Shown here: one piece after another, positions 8,968 through 19,018 of the stretch | Layout: the number at the start of each line of letters is the position of its first letter | Numbering within the stretch: position 1 is the first letter of the stretch | Origin: Vibrio hepatarius | GTDB lineage: Bacteria > Pseudomonadota > Gammaproteobacteria > Enterobacterales > Vibrionaceae | Assembly (NCBI RefSeq): GCF_011806575.1 | Contig: NZ_JAATOO010000010.1 | Location: 1-64,000, forward strand | DNA: 64,000 bases | Direction: 5' to 3' | Notes under the pieces: generated by a model | Database searches by the model: none | The model's input: the letters and a program-made list of their open reading frames with translations, nothing else | Told to the model about the DNA's origin: nothing | Made by a program: the position numbers and the translations under genes

Positions 8968-9231
8968 ATGGCGTTTGAAAGTCAGGATAAAGCCAAAGCC
9001 TACTGGGACAAAAACGTAAAACTGATGATCAACTTGATGATCATTTGGTTTGTCGTTTCATTTGGCTGTGGCATTTTGTTTGTCGACGTACTGAATCAAT
9101 TTCAATTAGGTGGATACAAGCTAGGTTTCTGGTTTGCTCAACAAGGTTCCATCTATGCGTTCCTCGGCATTATTTTCTACTACGCGTGGAAAATGCGCAA
9201 AATTGACCGCGAATTTAACGTGGACGAGTAA
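8968..9231 (+). CDS. DUF4212 small subunit of Na+/solute symporter
   Basis: 87 residues from ATG 8968, chosen because a strong GTAAGGAGG Shine-Dalgarno lies 7 bases upstream; an in-frame ATG at 8920 has no such site. It has two membrane segments (about LMINLMIIWFVVSFGCGILF and a second around GSIYAFLGIIFYYAW). Proteins of this family occur as the small partner of a symporter of the VC_2705 type, encoded 12 bases downstream. It probably assists assembly or activity of that symporter in the inner membrane. Confidence 0.88.
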   Translation: MAFESQDKAKAYWDKNVKLMINLMIIWFVVSFGCGILFVDVLNQFQLGGYKLGFWFAQQGSIYAFLGIIFYYAWKMRKIDREFNVDE

Positions 9232-9243
9232 GGAGTCACTCAG

Positions 9244-10971
9244 ATGGATTTGAAAACAATCACTTACCTCGTTGTTGGTGCGACCTTTATCCTTTACATC
9301 GGTATCGCGATTTGGGCACGTGCTGGATCAACTAAAGAATTCTACGTTGCAGGCGGTGGTGTAAACCCTATCGCTAATGGTATGGCAACAGCAGCAGACT
9401 GGATGTCAGCGGCGTCATTTATCTCTATGGCAGGTCTTATCGCCTTCATGGGTTACGGCGGCTCTGTATTCCTAATGGGTTGGACGGGTGGTTACGTACT
9501 TCTCGCGCTACTTCTTGCACCTTACCTACGTAAGTTCGGCAAATTCACAGTACCAGAGTTTGTAGGTGAACGTTTCTACTCAAACGCAGCACGTGTTGTA
9601 GCGGTTGCTTGTCTTATCATCGCGTCGGTAACTTACGTTATCGGACAGATGAAAGGTGTGGGTGTTGCGTTTGGTCGCTTCCTAGAGGTTGACTACTCTA
9701 CAGGTCTACTAATCGGTATGTGTATCGTATTTATGTACGCGGTTCTTGGCGGCATGAAAGGCATCACATACACGCAGATTGCTCAATATTGCGTACTCAT
9801 TCTTGCTTACACTATCCCAGCAATCTTTATCTCTCTGCAGCTTACTGGTAACCCATTCCCGCAGATTGGCTTAGGTAGCACCATTACCGGCACCGACGTC
9901 TATCTACTCGATAGGCTCGACCAAGTGGTGACCGAACTCGGCTTTAGTGAATACACCACTCAGGTGCGTGGCGATACGTTAAACATGTTCGCCTACACTA
10001 TGTCGCTAATGATCGGTACAGCAGGTCTACCACACGTAATCATCCGTTTCTTCACGGTACCGAAAGTACGTGACGCACGTACGTCAGCAGGTTGGGCACT
10101 CGTGTTCATCGCGATTCTATACACAACTGCACCAGCAGTATCTGCGATGGCTCGTCTAAACCTAATGGATACTGTAAACCCTGCTCCAGGTCAGCACTTA
10201 GCGTATGACGAACGTCCTGACTGGTTCAAAAACTGGGAGAAAACAGGCCTACTAGGTTTTGAAGATAAGAACGGTGACGGCAACATTCAGTACACTTCGA
10301 ATGCTGCAACCAACGAGCTAAAAGTTGACCGTGACATCATGGTACTGGCGAACCCAGAGATCGCGAAACTCCCTAACTGGGTAATCGCACTCGTCGCGGC
10401 AGGTGGTCTGGCAGCAGCACTATCGACCGCAGCAGGTCTCCTATTGGCAATATCTTCGGCAATATCGCATGACTTAATCAAAGGCGTGATAAATCCGAAT
10501 ATATCCGAGAAGAAAGAACTATTGGCGAGTCGAATCTCGATGGCGGTGGCGATTGCGGTGGCGGGTTACTTAGGTCTCCATCCACCAGGCTTCGCGGCAG
10601 GTACGGTTGCACTGGCCTTCGGTCTGGCGGCGTCCTCCATCTTCCCTGCACTGATGATGGGTATCTTCAGTAAGAGCATCAACAAAGAAGGCGCTATCGC
10701 AGGTATGATCACTGGTATTACGATCACTCTGTTCTACGTATTCCAGCACAAAGGTATCCTGTTTGTCGCAGATTGGACTTACCTAGAAAGCTGGGGCAGC
10801 AACTGGTTCCTAGGTATCGAGCCAAATGCATTTGGTGCGGTAGGTGCAGTATTTAACTTCGCAGTCGCGTACGGTGTATCTAAAGTAACAGCAGAAACAC
10901 CACAAGAAGTTAAAGATCTGGTTGAACACGTACGTGTACCAGCAGGTGCAAGTGACGCCGTAGATCACTAA
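9244..10971 (+). CDS. Sodium:solute symporter, ActP-like (VC_2705 subfamily)
   Basis: 575 residues with about 13 membrane segments of the SSS family. It starts with ATYLV-type hydrophobic sequence, then GGGVNPIANGMATAADWMSA, typical of the acetate/pyruvate-transporting branch near ActP. Distinctive are a charged extramembrane insert around residues 315-365 (ending near DGNIQYTSNAA) and a GGLAAALSTAAGLLLAI segment. GGAG lies 8 bases before ATG. It pairs with the DUF4212 protein and lies between crbR and crbS genes, so acetate or another short monocarboxylate is the likely substrate; this is inferred from family and context. Confidence 0.87.
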   Translation: MDLKTITYLVVGATFILYIGIAIWARAGSTKEFYVAGGGVNPIANGMATAADWMSAASFISMAGLIAFMGYGGSVFLMGWTGGYVLLALLLAPYLRKFGKFTVPEFVGERFYSNAARVVAVACLIIASVTYVIGQMKGVGVAFGRFLEVDYSTGLLIGMCIVFMYAVLGGMKGITYTQIAQYCVLILAYTIPAIFISLQLTGNPFPQIGLGSTITGTDVYLLDRLDQVVTELGFSEYTTQVRGDTLNMFAYTMSLMIGTAGLPHVIIRFFTVPKVRDARTSAGWALVFIAILYTTAPAVSAMARLNLMDTVNPAPGQHLAYDERPDWFKNWEKTGLLGFEDKNGDGNIQYTSNAATNELKVDRDIMVLANPEIAKLPNWVIALVAAGGLAAALSTAAGLLLAISSAISHDLIKGVINPNISEKKELLASRISMAVAIAVAGYLGLHPPGFAAGTVALAFGLAASSIFPALMMGIFSKSINKEGAIAGMITGITITLFYVFQHKGILFVADWTYLESWGSNWFLGIEPNAFGAVGAVFNFAVAYGVSKVTAETPQEVKDLVEHVRVPAGASDAVDH

Positions 10972-10991
10972 TCGTTAAGTAACACTATCTA

Positions 10992-11028
10992 AGCCCCCTT
11001 TTAGACTACCCGTCGGGGGGCTTTTTTA
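10992..11028 (+). terminator. Terminator of the symporter operon
   Basis: AGCCCCC (10992-10998) pairs with GGGGGCT (11016-11022), followed by TTTTTATT. Confidence 0.9.
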
Positions 11029-11082
11029 TTATCCTCAGTTAAGGTAGTTTAGGCCAAATAACGTTGTAGCAAGGAAGCCCAA

Positions 11083-11568
11083 ATGTTTAAAAACAAGCAC
11101 TTAATCATCGCCCTACTCATAGCACCCATCTTATCTATCATCGCTTACTTCGGTACGGATATGGCGATAAGTGAGAAGCCACATGCTGCACAAGAAGGTG
11201 AAACCTACAAGCTCGTGTCCAAGTCCAACTGTCGCTACACCAGCGGTTTGTGTGGTATGGAGAATGGTGAGTTTAAAGTGCTGTTTCGCTCTGAAAACCT
11301 CACTCAATCGGCACTAGAATTATCTCTAGAATCCGACTTTACGCTTGAGGGAGTAAAGCTGTCTTTGGTCGACGACCAAGACAAAACGGGCAAACCGATC
11401 GATATGAAGGCCGCAGGGAGTGAAGGTAAAAACTGGTACATCAGCCTACCAAAACCAAGCTCACCTGAAAGCTGGTTGCGTGTTGCGATTCAATCCAATG
11501 GCACGCTTTACTACGGTGAAACACAAACCGCATTTGTGAAGTACGAAACGCTGTTCACGGAGCAGTGA
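11083..11568 (+). CDS. Conserved-looking hypothetical, membrane-anchored periplasmic protein
   Basis: 161 residues. One N-terminal hydrophobic segment (LIIALLIAPILSIIAYFGTDMA) without a clear cleavage site, then about 135 polar residues with a predicted beta-rich look and two cysteines (NCRYTSGLCGM) that could form a disulfide outside the cytoplasm. AAGGAAG lies 9 bases before ATG. It stands alone between the symporter terminator and a terminator facing crbS. I do not recognise the family; the context hints at envelope function near acetate uptake, no more. Confidence 0.75.
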   Translation: MFKNKHLIIALLIAPILSIIAYFGTDMAISEKPHAAQEGETYKLVSKSNCRYTSGLCGMENGEFKVLFRSENLTQSALELSLESDFTLEGVKLSLVDDQDKTGKPIDMKAAGSEGKNWYISLPKPSSPESWLRVAIQSNGTLYYGETQTAFVKYETLFTEQ

Positions 11569-11600
11569 TACAACCTTATTTAAGACGGGACAGTCAAATG

Positions 11601-11628
11601 AAAAAGCCTGCACAATGCAGGCTTTTTT
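11601..11628. terminator. Bidirectional terminator between hypothetical gene and crbS
   Basis: AAAAAGCCTGCA and TGCAGGCTTTTTT flank a 3-base loop, with A's before and T's after, so it can stop the plus-strand gene at 11568 and the minus-strand kinase ending at 11645. Confidence 0.92.
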
Positions 11629-11644
11629 ATTTCTCAAAGCATAT

Positions 11645-14600
11645 CTATAACCCGTTGAGAATTGCCCTAAGCTTAAGCGGTTTAACGGGTTTAGGAATAA
11701 AGCTGAAGCCATTTGAAGTGATCCCGGCCATCATATCGTTAGTACGGTCGGCACTGATAATGACGCCTTTAAAGCTATCACCGAGCCTTAAACGACATTG
11801 TTGCAACACTTCCAATCCCGTACGTCCATTATCCAAACGATAGTCAGATAAAATCACATCCGGCAACCACTCTTCATCAATGGATTTCAAACTGCCGATA
11901 ATATCAGTCGCGGTGCGCACATCGCAGCCCCAGCGCGCGAGTAGGTTTTCCATCCCGACCAAAATATCCGGTTCGTTATCAACGCACAGCACACGCAAAT
12001 GGCTTAAGTCAGACGCCGCACCCGCAGATTCAACTTGCGGTTTGGCCTGCGCCTCTGAGCTACGCTCGAGTGTAATGGAAAATACACTGCCATCTCCCGG
12101 CCAAGAGCGCATCGAGATTTGATGGCCTAAGACATGCGCAATCCCTTTCGAGATCGCCAGACCAAGCCCAAGCCCCTGATCGGAGCGCACTTGGCTACCT
12201 CGGGTGAACTCTTCAAAAATCTCTTGCTGCTTGTCTTCATCAATGCCAGTACCGTTATCCCACACTTCGATGCGTACTTGTCCTTTCACCCGGCGAACAC
12301 CCAACACCACTTTCCCATTCGGGTTATAACGAAACGCATTGGTGAGGAAGTTTTGCACCACGCGACGCAGCAGTTTCGGGTCAGACTGGACGATCAAGCT
12401 GCTCGGCACCATTTCAAACTGCACACCTTGTTGCTTGGCTAACGCACTAAACTCGGCGTTAAGATTCGACAAAACATCATTGACTTCAAAGCTATGAATG
12501 TTGACGTCCAACTTGCCTGATTCGAGGCGGGAGATATCCAGCAAATCACCGATCAGGTCTTCTGCGGCACCAAGCGCACTTTCGATATGATGCGAGAGCT
12601 TTTTGGTTTCATCGTCTTTTGCCACTTCCGATAATGACGAAGCAAACAAACGTGCCGCATTGAGTGGCTGCATTAAATCGTGGCTAACGGCAGCCAAGAA
12701 GCGAGATTTAGACTGAGATTCGCGCTCTGAACGTTGGGTCGCCGACACCAGTTTCTTGTTGAGTTTTTCCAGCTCTTCGGTTCGCGCATGCACACGTTCT
12801 TCCAACGTTTCATTGGCCTCTTTCAACGCCTGTTCCGCCTCACGGAACACGGTGATATCGGTAAAACTCATCACGAAACCACCACCTGGCATCGGGTTCC
12901 CCTGCACTTCGATCACTCGTCCGTCTGGCCGAACACGAGAAGAGGTATGGCGTGTCCCTTGCTCTAAGTGGTAAATACGACGGCGTACGTGATCTTCCGG
13001 GTCACCGAGTCCACATAAGCCTTGCTGGGCATTGTGGCGAATCACATCGGCGATGGGACGGCCGACCTGAATCAACCCGGTCGGGAAAGTAAACAGCTCT
13101 AAGTAACGTTGGTTCCATGCCACTAGCCTAAGCTGCTTGTCCACCACCGCGATACCTTGACCAATGTGCTCAATCGCCCCTTGCAATAAGCCGCGGCTAA
13201 AGTCGTACAGCTCCGATGCTTCGTCGACAATGGTTGCCACTTCTTCGAGCTGCATATTGCGACCTTGCAGCGCCGACGTCAGAACCAACTTCGCTGAAGA
13301 GGCACCAAACACACCAGCCAACACGCGTTCGGTGTGTCGAATTAACGTCGACGGCGCCTGCTGGTTTGGCATCATGGTTTCGTGTTGCTGTGCCCAATAC
13401 TGCTTAAATGCGGTGCGAACTCGTGGCCTGCCGACAAAACGAGACGCCAGCATTTCCAACTCACCCACGGTCACGCGGCTTTGGTACAAGCTCATGTTTT
13501 CGTTTTCTGGCAGCGGCGTACCAATAAACGACGCCGACTGTAAACGCTCACTTAGGCTAGCTCGGGTCAACATCGAGACCAGCACATAACAAATCGCGTT
13601 ACCAACAATACTCAGCACGATGCCCCAGTCTGAACCTGAGATACCCGCCGCTTCTAAGTAGTCTGGCGGGGTTACAATCCACAACAGGAAGTTGTTGCTC
13701 GCATCGCCCGCCAGCATATCGGTCTGGCTCATTAAGGTAATCAACCAGATGGTAAAACCGAACGCCAAGCCGACATACGCGCCTTTGCGGTTACCTTGAC
13801 GCCAATACATCCCGCCAAGAATCGCCGGCGCGAACTGGGTGATCGCGGCAAAAGACAAAAAGCCAATCGCCGAGAGAGAATGAATCGAGCCCAATGCCTG
13901 GTAAAAGCCCCACGCGCCAAACAGCAGCAACAGAATCAGCGCGCGGCGGATGATCAGCAATAAGCCGGAAAAGTGGCGATGGTTGCGATGAGATAAACGC
14001 ATCCGACGCAGAATGAGCGGCATCACCAAGTCGTTCGAGACCATGATCGCCAACGCAATAGTCGAAACGATAACCATGCCACTCGCCGCTGATGTGCCGC
14101 CTAAAAACGCCAGCAGGGCAATATCGCTCGCACCAACCGCCATCGGCAAGCTGATCACAAAGGTATCTGGGCTCACGTCAGTAAGTAGGCTTTGCCCCAC
14201 CCACGCGATCGGTAGGACAAAGATCCCCATCAACACCAGATAAATCGGAAATAGCCAACGTGCAGTGTGCAAGTCTTGCGCGCGTTCGTTCTCGACCACC
14301 ATGGTATGGAACTGACGCGGCAGACAGACAATCGCCATCATGGTCAGCAAGGTATGAATCGCGAGCGTGGGGAAATTGGGAGGCTCATAGGTTTGTGCGG
14401 CGATCTCGACTAACTCGATATCGCGGCTACCCAGAGCAAGATAAAGGATAAAACAGCCGACGACCAAAAAAGCGACCAACTTGACCAAGGATTCAAACGC
14501 AATCGCCATCATCATGCCACGGTGGTGTTCGGTATTGTCGATATGACGCGTACCAAACAGCATGGTAAACACCGCCAATGCACCAACGACAAACCAGGAT

Positions 14601-15073
14601 ACGTCTGAACCGTTATTGGCAAAACTCTGCGACAGGTCTGGGGCGATGATTTCTAAACCCATGGTAATCCCGCGCAGTTGCAGAGCGATGTAAGGCAGAA
14701 TACCCGCCACCGCGATCAGCGTTACAACTACCGCCAACCCCTGTGATTTACCATAACGCGCGGCAATAAAATCGGCGATCGAGGTGATGTGTTCCCGTTT
14801 AGCGGTAATGATTAAACGCGCGAGAATACGCCAGCCAAACGTAAACACCAAAATCGGTGCAAGATAGATCGGCAAGAAGGACCAGGGATTATCACTCGCT
14901 TGTCCGACCGTGCCGTAAAACGTCCATGAGGTACAGTAAACCGCAATCGACAGGCTATAAATCCACGAACGCCATTTCGCCAACCATTTTGGGTGTTTGT
15001 CGCCATGCCATGCGATGAGAAACAGCAGCCCGAGGTACATCAGCAGCACCACGATTACCAGCCAACCTTGCAT
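11645..15073 (-). CDS. crbS: Symporter-fused hybrid histidine kinase, likely CrbS
   Basis: 1142 residues. Residues 1-500 form an SSS-type transporter domain with about 13 membrane segments. Then come a linker, a PAS-like domain at about 630-745, a coiled-coil stretch (EANETLEERVHARTEELEKL) near 752-771, a HisKA domain with phospho-acceptor H798 (AAVSHDLMQPLN), a HATPase with DNGTGI and GLGLGLAI, and a C-terminal receiver with D1077 (DVILSDYRLD). It is inner-membrane located and probably senses acetate or a related solute through its transporter part. The partner is likely the LuxR-type regulator at 7351, and acs is the known target of CrbRS in vibrios. It is encoded on the strand opposite to both. 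Confidence 0.88.
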   Translation of the reverse strand: MQGWLVIVVLLMYLGLLFLIAWHGDKHPKWLAKWRSWIYSLSIAVYCTSWTFYGTVGQASDNPWSFLPIYLAPILVFTFGWRILARLIITAKREHITSIADFIAARYGKSQGLAVVVTLIAVAGILPYIALQLRGITMGLEIIAPDLSQSFANNGSDVSWFVVGALAVFTMLFGTRHIDNTEHHRGMMMAIAFESLVKLVAFLVVGCFILYLALGSRDIELVEIAAQTYEPPNFPTLAIHTLLTMMAIVCLPRQFHTMVVENERAQDLHTARWLFPIYLVLMGIFVLPIAWVGQSLLTDVSPDTFVISLPMAVGASDIALLAFLGGTSAASGMVIVSTIALAIMVSNDLVMPLILRRMRLSHRNHRHFSGLLLIIRRALILLLLFGAWGFYQALGSIHSLSAIGFLSFAAITQFAPAILGGMYWRQGNRKGAYVGLAFGFTIWLITLMSQTDMLAGDASNNFLLWIVTPPDYLEAAGISGSDWGIVLSIVGNAICYVLVSMLTRASLSERLQSASFIGTPLPENENMSLYQSRVTVGELEMLASRFVGRPRVRTAFKQYWAQQHETMMPNQQAPSTLIRHTERVLAGVFGASSAKLVLTSALQGRNMQLEEVATIVDEASELYDFSRGLLQGAIEHIGQGIAVVDKQLRLVAWNQRYLELFTFPTGLIQVGRPIADVIRHNAQQGLCGLGDPEDHVRRRIYHLEQGTRHTSSRVRPDGRVIEVQGNPMPGGGFVMSFTDITVFREAEQALKEANETLEERVHARTEELEKLNKKLVSATQRSERESQSKSRFLAAVSHDLMQPLNAARLFASSLSEVAKDDETKKLSHHIESALGAAEDLIGDLLDISRLESGKLDVNIHSFEVNDVLSNLNAEFSALAKQQGVQFEMVPSSLIVQSDPKLLRRVVQNFLTNAFRYNPNGKVVLGVRRVKGQVRIEVWDNGTGIDEDKQQEIFEEFTRGSQVRSDQGLGLGLAISKGIAHVLGHQISMRSWPGDGSVFSITLERSSEAQAKPQVESAGAASDLSHLRVLCVDNEPDILVGMENLLARWGCDVRTATDIIGSLKSIDEEWLPDVILSDYRLDNGRTGLEVLQQCRLRLGDSFKGVIISADRTNDMMAGITSNGFSFIPKPVKPLKLRAILNGL

Positions 15074-15100
15074 CAGATATCCTTATCTTGAGTCACGTCC

Positions 15101-15130
15101 ATAAAAAAAGCCTCTCCATTTGGAGAGGCT
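15101..15130 (-). terminator. Terminator of the MFS transporter gene
   Basis: On the minus strand, AGCCTCTCC and GGAGAGGCT (15109-15130) flank a short loop, followed by T's (the A run at 15103-15109). Confidence 0.88.
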
Positions 15131-15171
15131 TCATTTAACTAAGGATAATCACTTATCTCAATGCGTTCGGT

Positions 15172-16350
15172 TTAATTCTGTGGTTCAGCTTTCATAACCT
15201 TTTCTTTCGACTGGCGTTTAGGCTCAACACGAATAAACAGCGCCAATACGCCCATCGCGGCCATCGCCCAGAACACGTTCGCGCCCCAGTTCTCGTAACC
15301 CCAACCACTTAATGCCGTCATTAAGGCAATAAACGCGCCTAGCGGTATCGCGTTATATAGCGCTTGTAACGCCACCATCTTACGCTGCTCTGAGTTTTGG
15401 ATGTATTGAATTGCGGCGATATGCGCCATCGCAAATGTCACGCCGTGCAGCAGCTGGATCATCACCAATGCGACGAGTGCTGTCGTTGAAGCAGTCAAAC
15501 CCCAACGCGCCACTACACCTAAAGACGCAACGACAAACAGAGTGCGTAGCGTCCAGCCAGAAAACATACGCTTACTGAACGCAAATACCGCGACTTCAGC
15601 AACCACACCTAAGCTCCACAGGTAGCCAATGATGTCTTCTGAGTAGCCCGCTTCTTTCCAGTAAATCGAGCTGAAGCTGTAGTACGCCGCGTGGCTACCT
15701 TGAATCAAGGCGACCAGCACTAAGAACTTAACGACAGGCAGTTCACGCAATAGCTCTGAGAGTTTAGGACGCTCTGCGTGTTCCTCTTCAGTGGTCACTG
15801 GCATCGGCGTCGTGCGGCGAAGACTGAATAGTAACGAGACAAACACACCCGCAAGCGCGGTATAGATGATCATGTCAGAGCCGAATTTCGCGACCAAAAA
15901 GCCCACCACGGTAGAACCGGCGATAAACGCAATCGAACCCCACAGTCGTGTGCGGCCATAATCCAACATTTTTAAACGCGCGTAGTAGTTCGCCATCGCA
16001 TCGGAAAGCGGCACAATCGGACCACAACACAAGTTAAATAGAATGGTCGCGACCGCCATTAACCAGAAACTGCCACCGGTAAAGAAGTGGAAAGCCACAA
16101 ACACCAGAGCAGCGAAACTCAGCCAACGCAGTGCCGGCATCAGGTGTTCCACTTTATGAATTCGAGGCGTTAACGTCATGTTCGCGACGCAGCGTGTCGC
16201 AAAACCAATTCCCACCAATAAACCGATATCGGTTGGCGAAACGCCTTGTTCTTCGAACCACAACGCCCAAAACGGAAGATAAACACCGTATGCGAAGAAA
16301 AAACCGCCAAAATATTGGGAAATCCACCCATAAGGAGATGGGGTAAGCAT
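15172..16350 (-). CDS. MFS transporter, HcaT-like (3-phenylpropionate transporter family)
   Basis: 392 residues from the ATG at 16350 (TGAGG Shine-Dalgarno 5 bases upstream); a longer in-frame start at 16479 lacks a site. Twelve membrane segments are expected. The N-terminus SPYGWISQYFGGFFFAYGVYLPFWALWF and RLWGSIAFIAGS match the MFS_1-like group containing E. coli HcaT and nucleoside permeases. The substrate is unknown. It ends with a charged cytoplasmic tail (EPKRQSKEKVMKAE). Divergent from the CBS-domain protein at 16549. Confidence 0.8.
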   Translation of the reverse strand: MLTPSPYGWISQYFGGFFFAYGVYLPFWALWFEEQGVSPTDIGLLVGIGFATRCVANMTLTPRIHKVEHLMPALRWLSFAALVFVAFHFFTGGSFWLMAVATILFNLCCGPIVPLSDAMANYYARLKMLDYGRTRLWGSIAFIAGSTVVGFLVAKFGSDMIIYTALAGVFVSLLFSLRRTTPMPVTTEEEHAERPKLSELLRELPVVKFLVLVALIQGSHAAYYSFSSIYWKEAGYSEDIIGYLWSLGVVAEVAVFAFSKRMFSGWTLRTLFVVASLGVVARWGLTASTTALVALVMIQLLHGVTFAMAHIAAIQYIQNSEQRKMVALQALYNAIPLGAFIALMTALSGWGYENWGANVFWAMAAMGVLALFIRVEPKRQSKEKVMKAEPQN

Positions 16351-16548
16351 AAAAACCTCAAATGCATATGAAAAAGCGCGCCTAGTATCTACTTTTTTAC
16401 GCTGCATAAAAAGGGAATATTCGTCACCGCAATGTTTCCCTATTGATACGCATCCAGTGTTCAGCAACCGTTCGACCAAAGTCGTCTAGCACTTCCCAAA
16501 GAATTTGTCACACTAGCACTATGGTCTCTTTGTACGTGTAGGTGATTC

Positions 16549-18375
16549 ATGCCTGATAAATTTAACATGCACTCTCCCCCTTTCGATCGCCTAGATGAAA
16601 GCGAGCAGAAAAAGCTGCGCTCTTCACTCGACGTCGCCTACTTCAGAGGCAAAGAAACCATTTTGTCGACTGGATCTGAAGCCAAGTACCTGCATATTCT
16701 GATCAAAGGGGCGGTAGAAGAGCGCTCGGAAAACGGCAGTGAGATTTTTGCTCATTACGCTAACGACGACCTATTTGATGTACGCGCCTTGTTTGAAGAC
16801 AAACTCCGCCACCACTATGTCGCGCTAGAAGATACCCTCGCCTACTTGCTGCCAAAAGACGTTTTCCTCGAACTCTATAACGAGAACGGTCAGTTCGCCG
16901 CTTACTTCGATAACAACCTAGCCAAAAGACAAGAGTTAATCGAAGCGGCGCAGCAACAGCAAAACCTCGCCGAATTTATCCTGACCAAGGTGGACAGCGA
17001 TATTTACCACCCGCCGATGATCCTTCAGCCTGACCAACCCCTGAATGAAGTAACGCGAACACTAAAAGAAAACGGAATTGACTCGGCGCTGGTCAAGTTA
17101 AACGACGATGACCCGCGACTGCTCAACCAACACCACGAGCTTCCCTACGGCATTATCACTCGAACCAACATGCTTCACGCGGTGATGCTGGATGACCACC
17201 CACTCGATACGCCTGTCGGCCAGATCGCAACCTTCCCGGTCATTCATGTGGAAGACGGCGACTTCTTATTCAATGCGATGATTAAGATGACGCGAAATCG
17301 CATGAAACGCGTCATGGTCGCTGACGGCAAGCAGGCGGTCGGCATGCTCGACATGACACAAATACTCAGCGCCTTCTCAACACACTCCCATGTACTCACT
17401 TTGAGTATTGCGCGCGCCTCAAGCATTGAAGAGCTGGCACTGGCCTCTAACCGTCAGCGTCAGTTGGTCGATAGCCTGTTGAGTAACGGCATTCGCACGC
17501 GCTTTATCATGGAGCTAATTTCTGCGGTCAACGAACAGATCATCGAGAAAGCATTTGAATTAGTCGTGCCTCCCGCACTACACGACCACTGCTGTTTAGT
17601 CGTGCTCGGCTCAGAAGGGCGCGGCGAACAAATTCTTAAAACCGACCAAGACAACGCACTGATCATCAAAGACGGTTTGCACTGGCATCAATGCGAACAA
17701 GTGATGAACCAGCTCACTCATACGTTGCAGCAATTGGGTTACCCACTATGCCCGGGCAACGTAATGGTCAACAACCCGAAATGGGTCAAGTCACAAACCG
17801 ATTGGAAGAAGACCATCACCCAGTGGGCGAAAGCGACCTCGTCTGAACAGGTAATGGATTTAGCCATCTTCACCGATGCCCATGCTGTGGCTGGCAACAA
17901 AGAGTTGCTCGAGCCAGTCAGACAACATCTCTACAGCCATATGCTAAACAACATGCTGGCGCTGCAAGATTTTTGTCGTCCAGCACTGCAATTTAGCCTG
18001 CCACTGACGCTGTTTGGTAACGTCAAACAAGATAAGCAAGGCGTGGATTTGAAAAGTGGCGGCATTTTCCCAATCGTGCACGGTATCCGCACCCTCGCAC
18101 TAGAGTACGGCGTCGATGAAAACAACACGTTTGATCGCATTGAGCTACTACGTAAAAAGCGTATTTTAGAACCCGATACCGCGGACAACTTGAGTGAGGC
18201 ACTCAAGCTATTCTTTAAGCTGCGACTCGCCCAGCAATTGGCCAACCAGCACAGTCACAACCGAATCGACCTGAAACTATTGGAGCGCACCGAACGCGAC
18301 TTACTTCGTCACAGTTTACATGTGGTGAAGAAGTTTAAGCAGTTCCTTGGCTACCACTACCAGATCCGCGATTAA
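16549..18375 (+). CDS. cNMP-binding/CBS/DUF294 nucleotidyltransferase-like protein
   Basis: 608 residues, cytoplasmic. Order: cyclic-nucleotide-binding-like domain (about 10-130), two CBS motifs (about 150-285), then a DUF294 nucleotidyltransferase-like domain with GSEGRGEQILKTDQDNA around residues 354-370, similar to the GlnD-type GSxxRxExxxxxDxD signature, and a C-terminal helical substrate-binding domain. Such proteins are often encoded beside acs and a DnaQ-like exonuclease in vibrios and relatives, and are suspected to sense nucleotides in acetate metabolism. The target is unknown. The next gene starts 10 bases later. Confidence 0.87.
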   Translation: MPDKFNMHSPPFDRLDESEQKKLRSSLDVAYFRGKETILSTGSEAKYLHILIKGAVEERSENGSEIFAHYANDDLFDVRALFEDKLRHHYVALEDTLAYLLPKDVFLELYNENGQFAAYFDNNLAKRQELIEAAQQQQNLAEFILTKVDSDIYHPPMILQPDQPLNEVTRTLKENGIDSALVKLNDDDPRLLNQHHELPYGIITRTNMLHAVMLDDHPLDTPVGQIATFPVIHVEDGDFLFNAMIKMTRNRMKRVMVADGKQAVGMLDMTQILSAFSTHSHVLTLSIARASSIEELALASNRQRQLVDSLLSNGIRTRFIMELISAVNEQIIEKAFELVVPPALHDHCCLVVLGSEGRGEQILKTDQDNALIIKDGLHWHQCEQVMNQLTHTLQQLGYPLCPGNVMVNNPKWVKSQTDWKKTITQWAKATSSEQVMDLAIFTDAHAVAGNKELLEPVRQHLYSHMLNNMLALQDFCRPALQFSLPLTLFGNVKQDKQGVDLKSGGIFPIVHGIRTLALEYGVDENNTFDRIELLRKKRILEPDTADNLSEALKLFFKLRLAQQLANQHSHNRIDLKLLERTERDLLRHSLHVVKKFKQFLGYHYQIRD

Positions 18376-18385
18376 GGCCACAAGT

Positions 18386-19018
18386 ATGAACTGGATTCAA
18401 AGGCTTTACTGGTTCCATAAACTCAAAGGTTCATCTTACCAAGCGTTGTTTGCTGGGGTGAAAAAGGATGAGTACGTCTCTCTCGACTGCGAGACCACCA
18501 GCCTTGACCCGAATCGCGCCGAGCTGGTGACTATCGCAGCGACCAAAATCATCGACAACCGCATCATTACCAGTAAACCGTTTGAAGTCAGATTGAGAGC
18601 GCCACAGTCACTCGACTCAAATTCGGTCAAAATCCACCAGATTCGTCATCAGGATTTGATCGATGGCATCGATGAAAAGCAGGCACTGATCCAGTTGCTG
18701 GAGTTTGCCGGTAATCGACCTCTAGTTGGCTACCATATTCGGTATGATAAGAAGATTCTCGACTTAGCGTGTCGTCGCCACTTAGGCTTTCCGCTGCCCA
18801 ACCCACTGGTTGAAGTCAGCCAGATCTACCATGACAAACTCGAACAGCACCTGCCCAATGCCTATTTTGACCTGAGCTTAGACGCGATCTGTAAGCATCT
18901 CGACATCCCTATCCGCAACAAACACGACGCTCTGCAAGATGCGATCGCCGCCGCTTTGGTGTTCGTCAGACTGACAAAAGGTGATCTACCTAGTCTAAAT
19001 CTGCCTTATACCCGCTAG
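18386..19018 (+). CDS. DnaQ-type 3'-5' exonuclease
   Basis: 210 residues from ATG 18386; an upstream in-frame start at 18347 would overlap the previous gene and lacks a ribosome site, whereas AAGG lies just before this ATG. DEDDh exonuclease motifs are visible: Exo I SLDCETTSLDP, Exo II GYHIRYDKKILD and Exo III HDALQDA. It resembles the epsilon subunit of DNA polymerase III, but a housekeeping dnaQ normally adjoins rnhA, so this is a stand-alone homologue. Co-transcribed with the CBS/DUF294 gene upstream; its role there is not known. Confidence 0.85.
   Translation: MNWIQRLYWFHKLKGSSYQALFAGVKKDEYVSLDCETTSLDPNRAELVTIAATKIIDNRIITSKPFEVRLRAPQSLDSNSVKIHQIRHQDLIDGIDEKQALIQLLEFAGNRPLVGYHIRYDKKILDLACRRHLGFPLPNPLVEVSQIYHDKLEQHLPNAYFDLSLDAICKHLDIPIRNKHDALQDAIAAALVFVRLTKGDLPSLNLPYTR

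Noticed and set aside
13164..13589. 141-residue plus-strand ORF opposite crbS
   Set aside because: Shadow of the kinase gene; no family resemblance.
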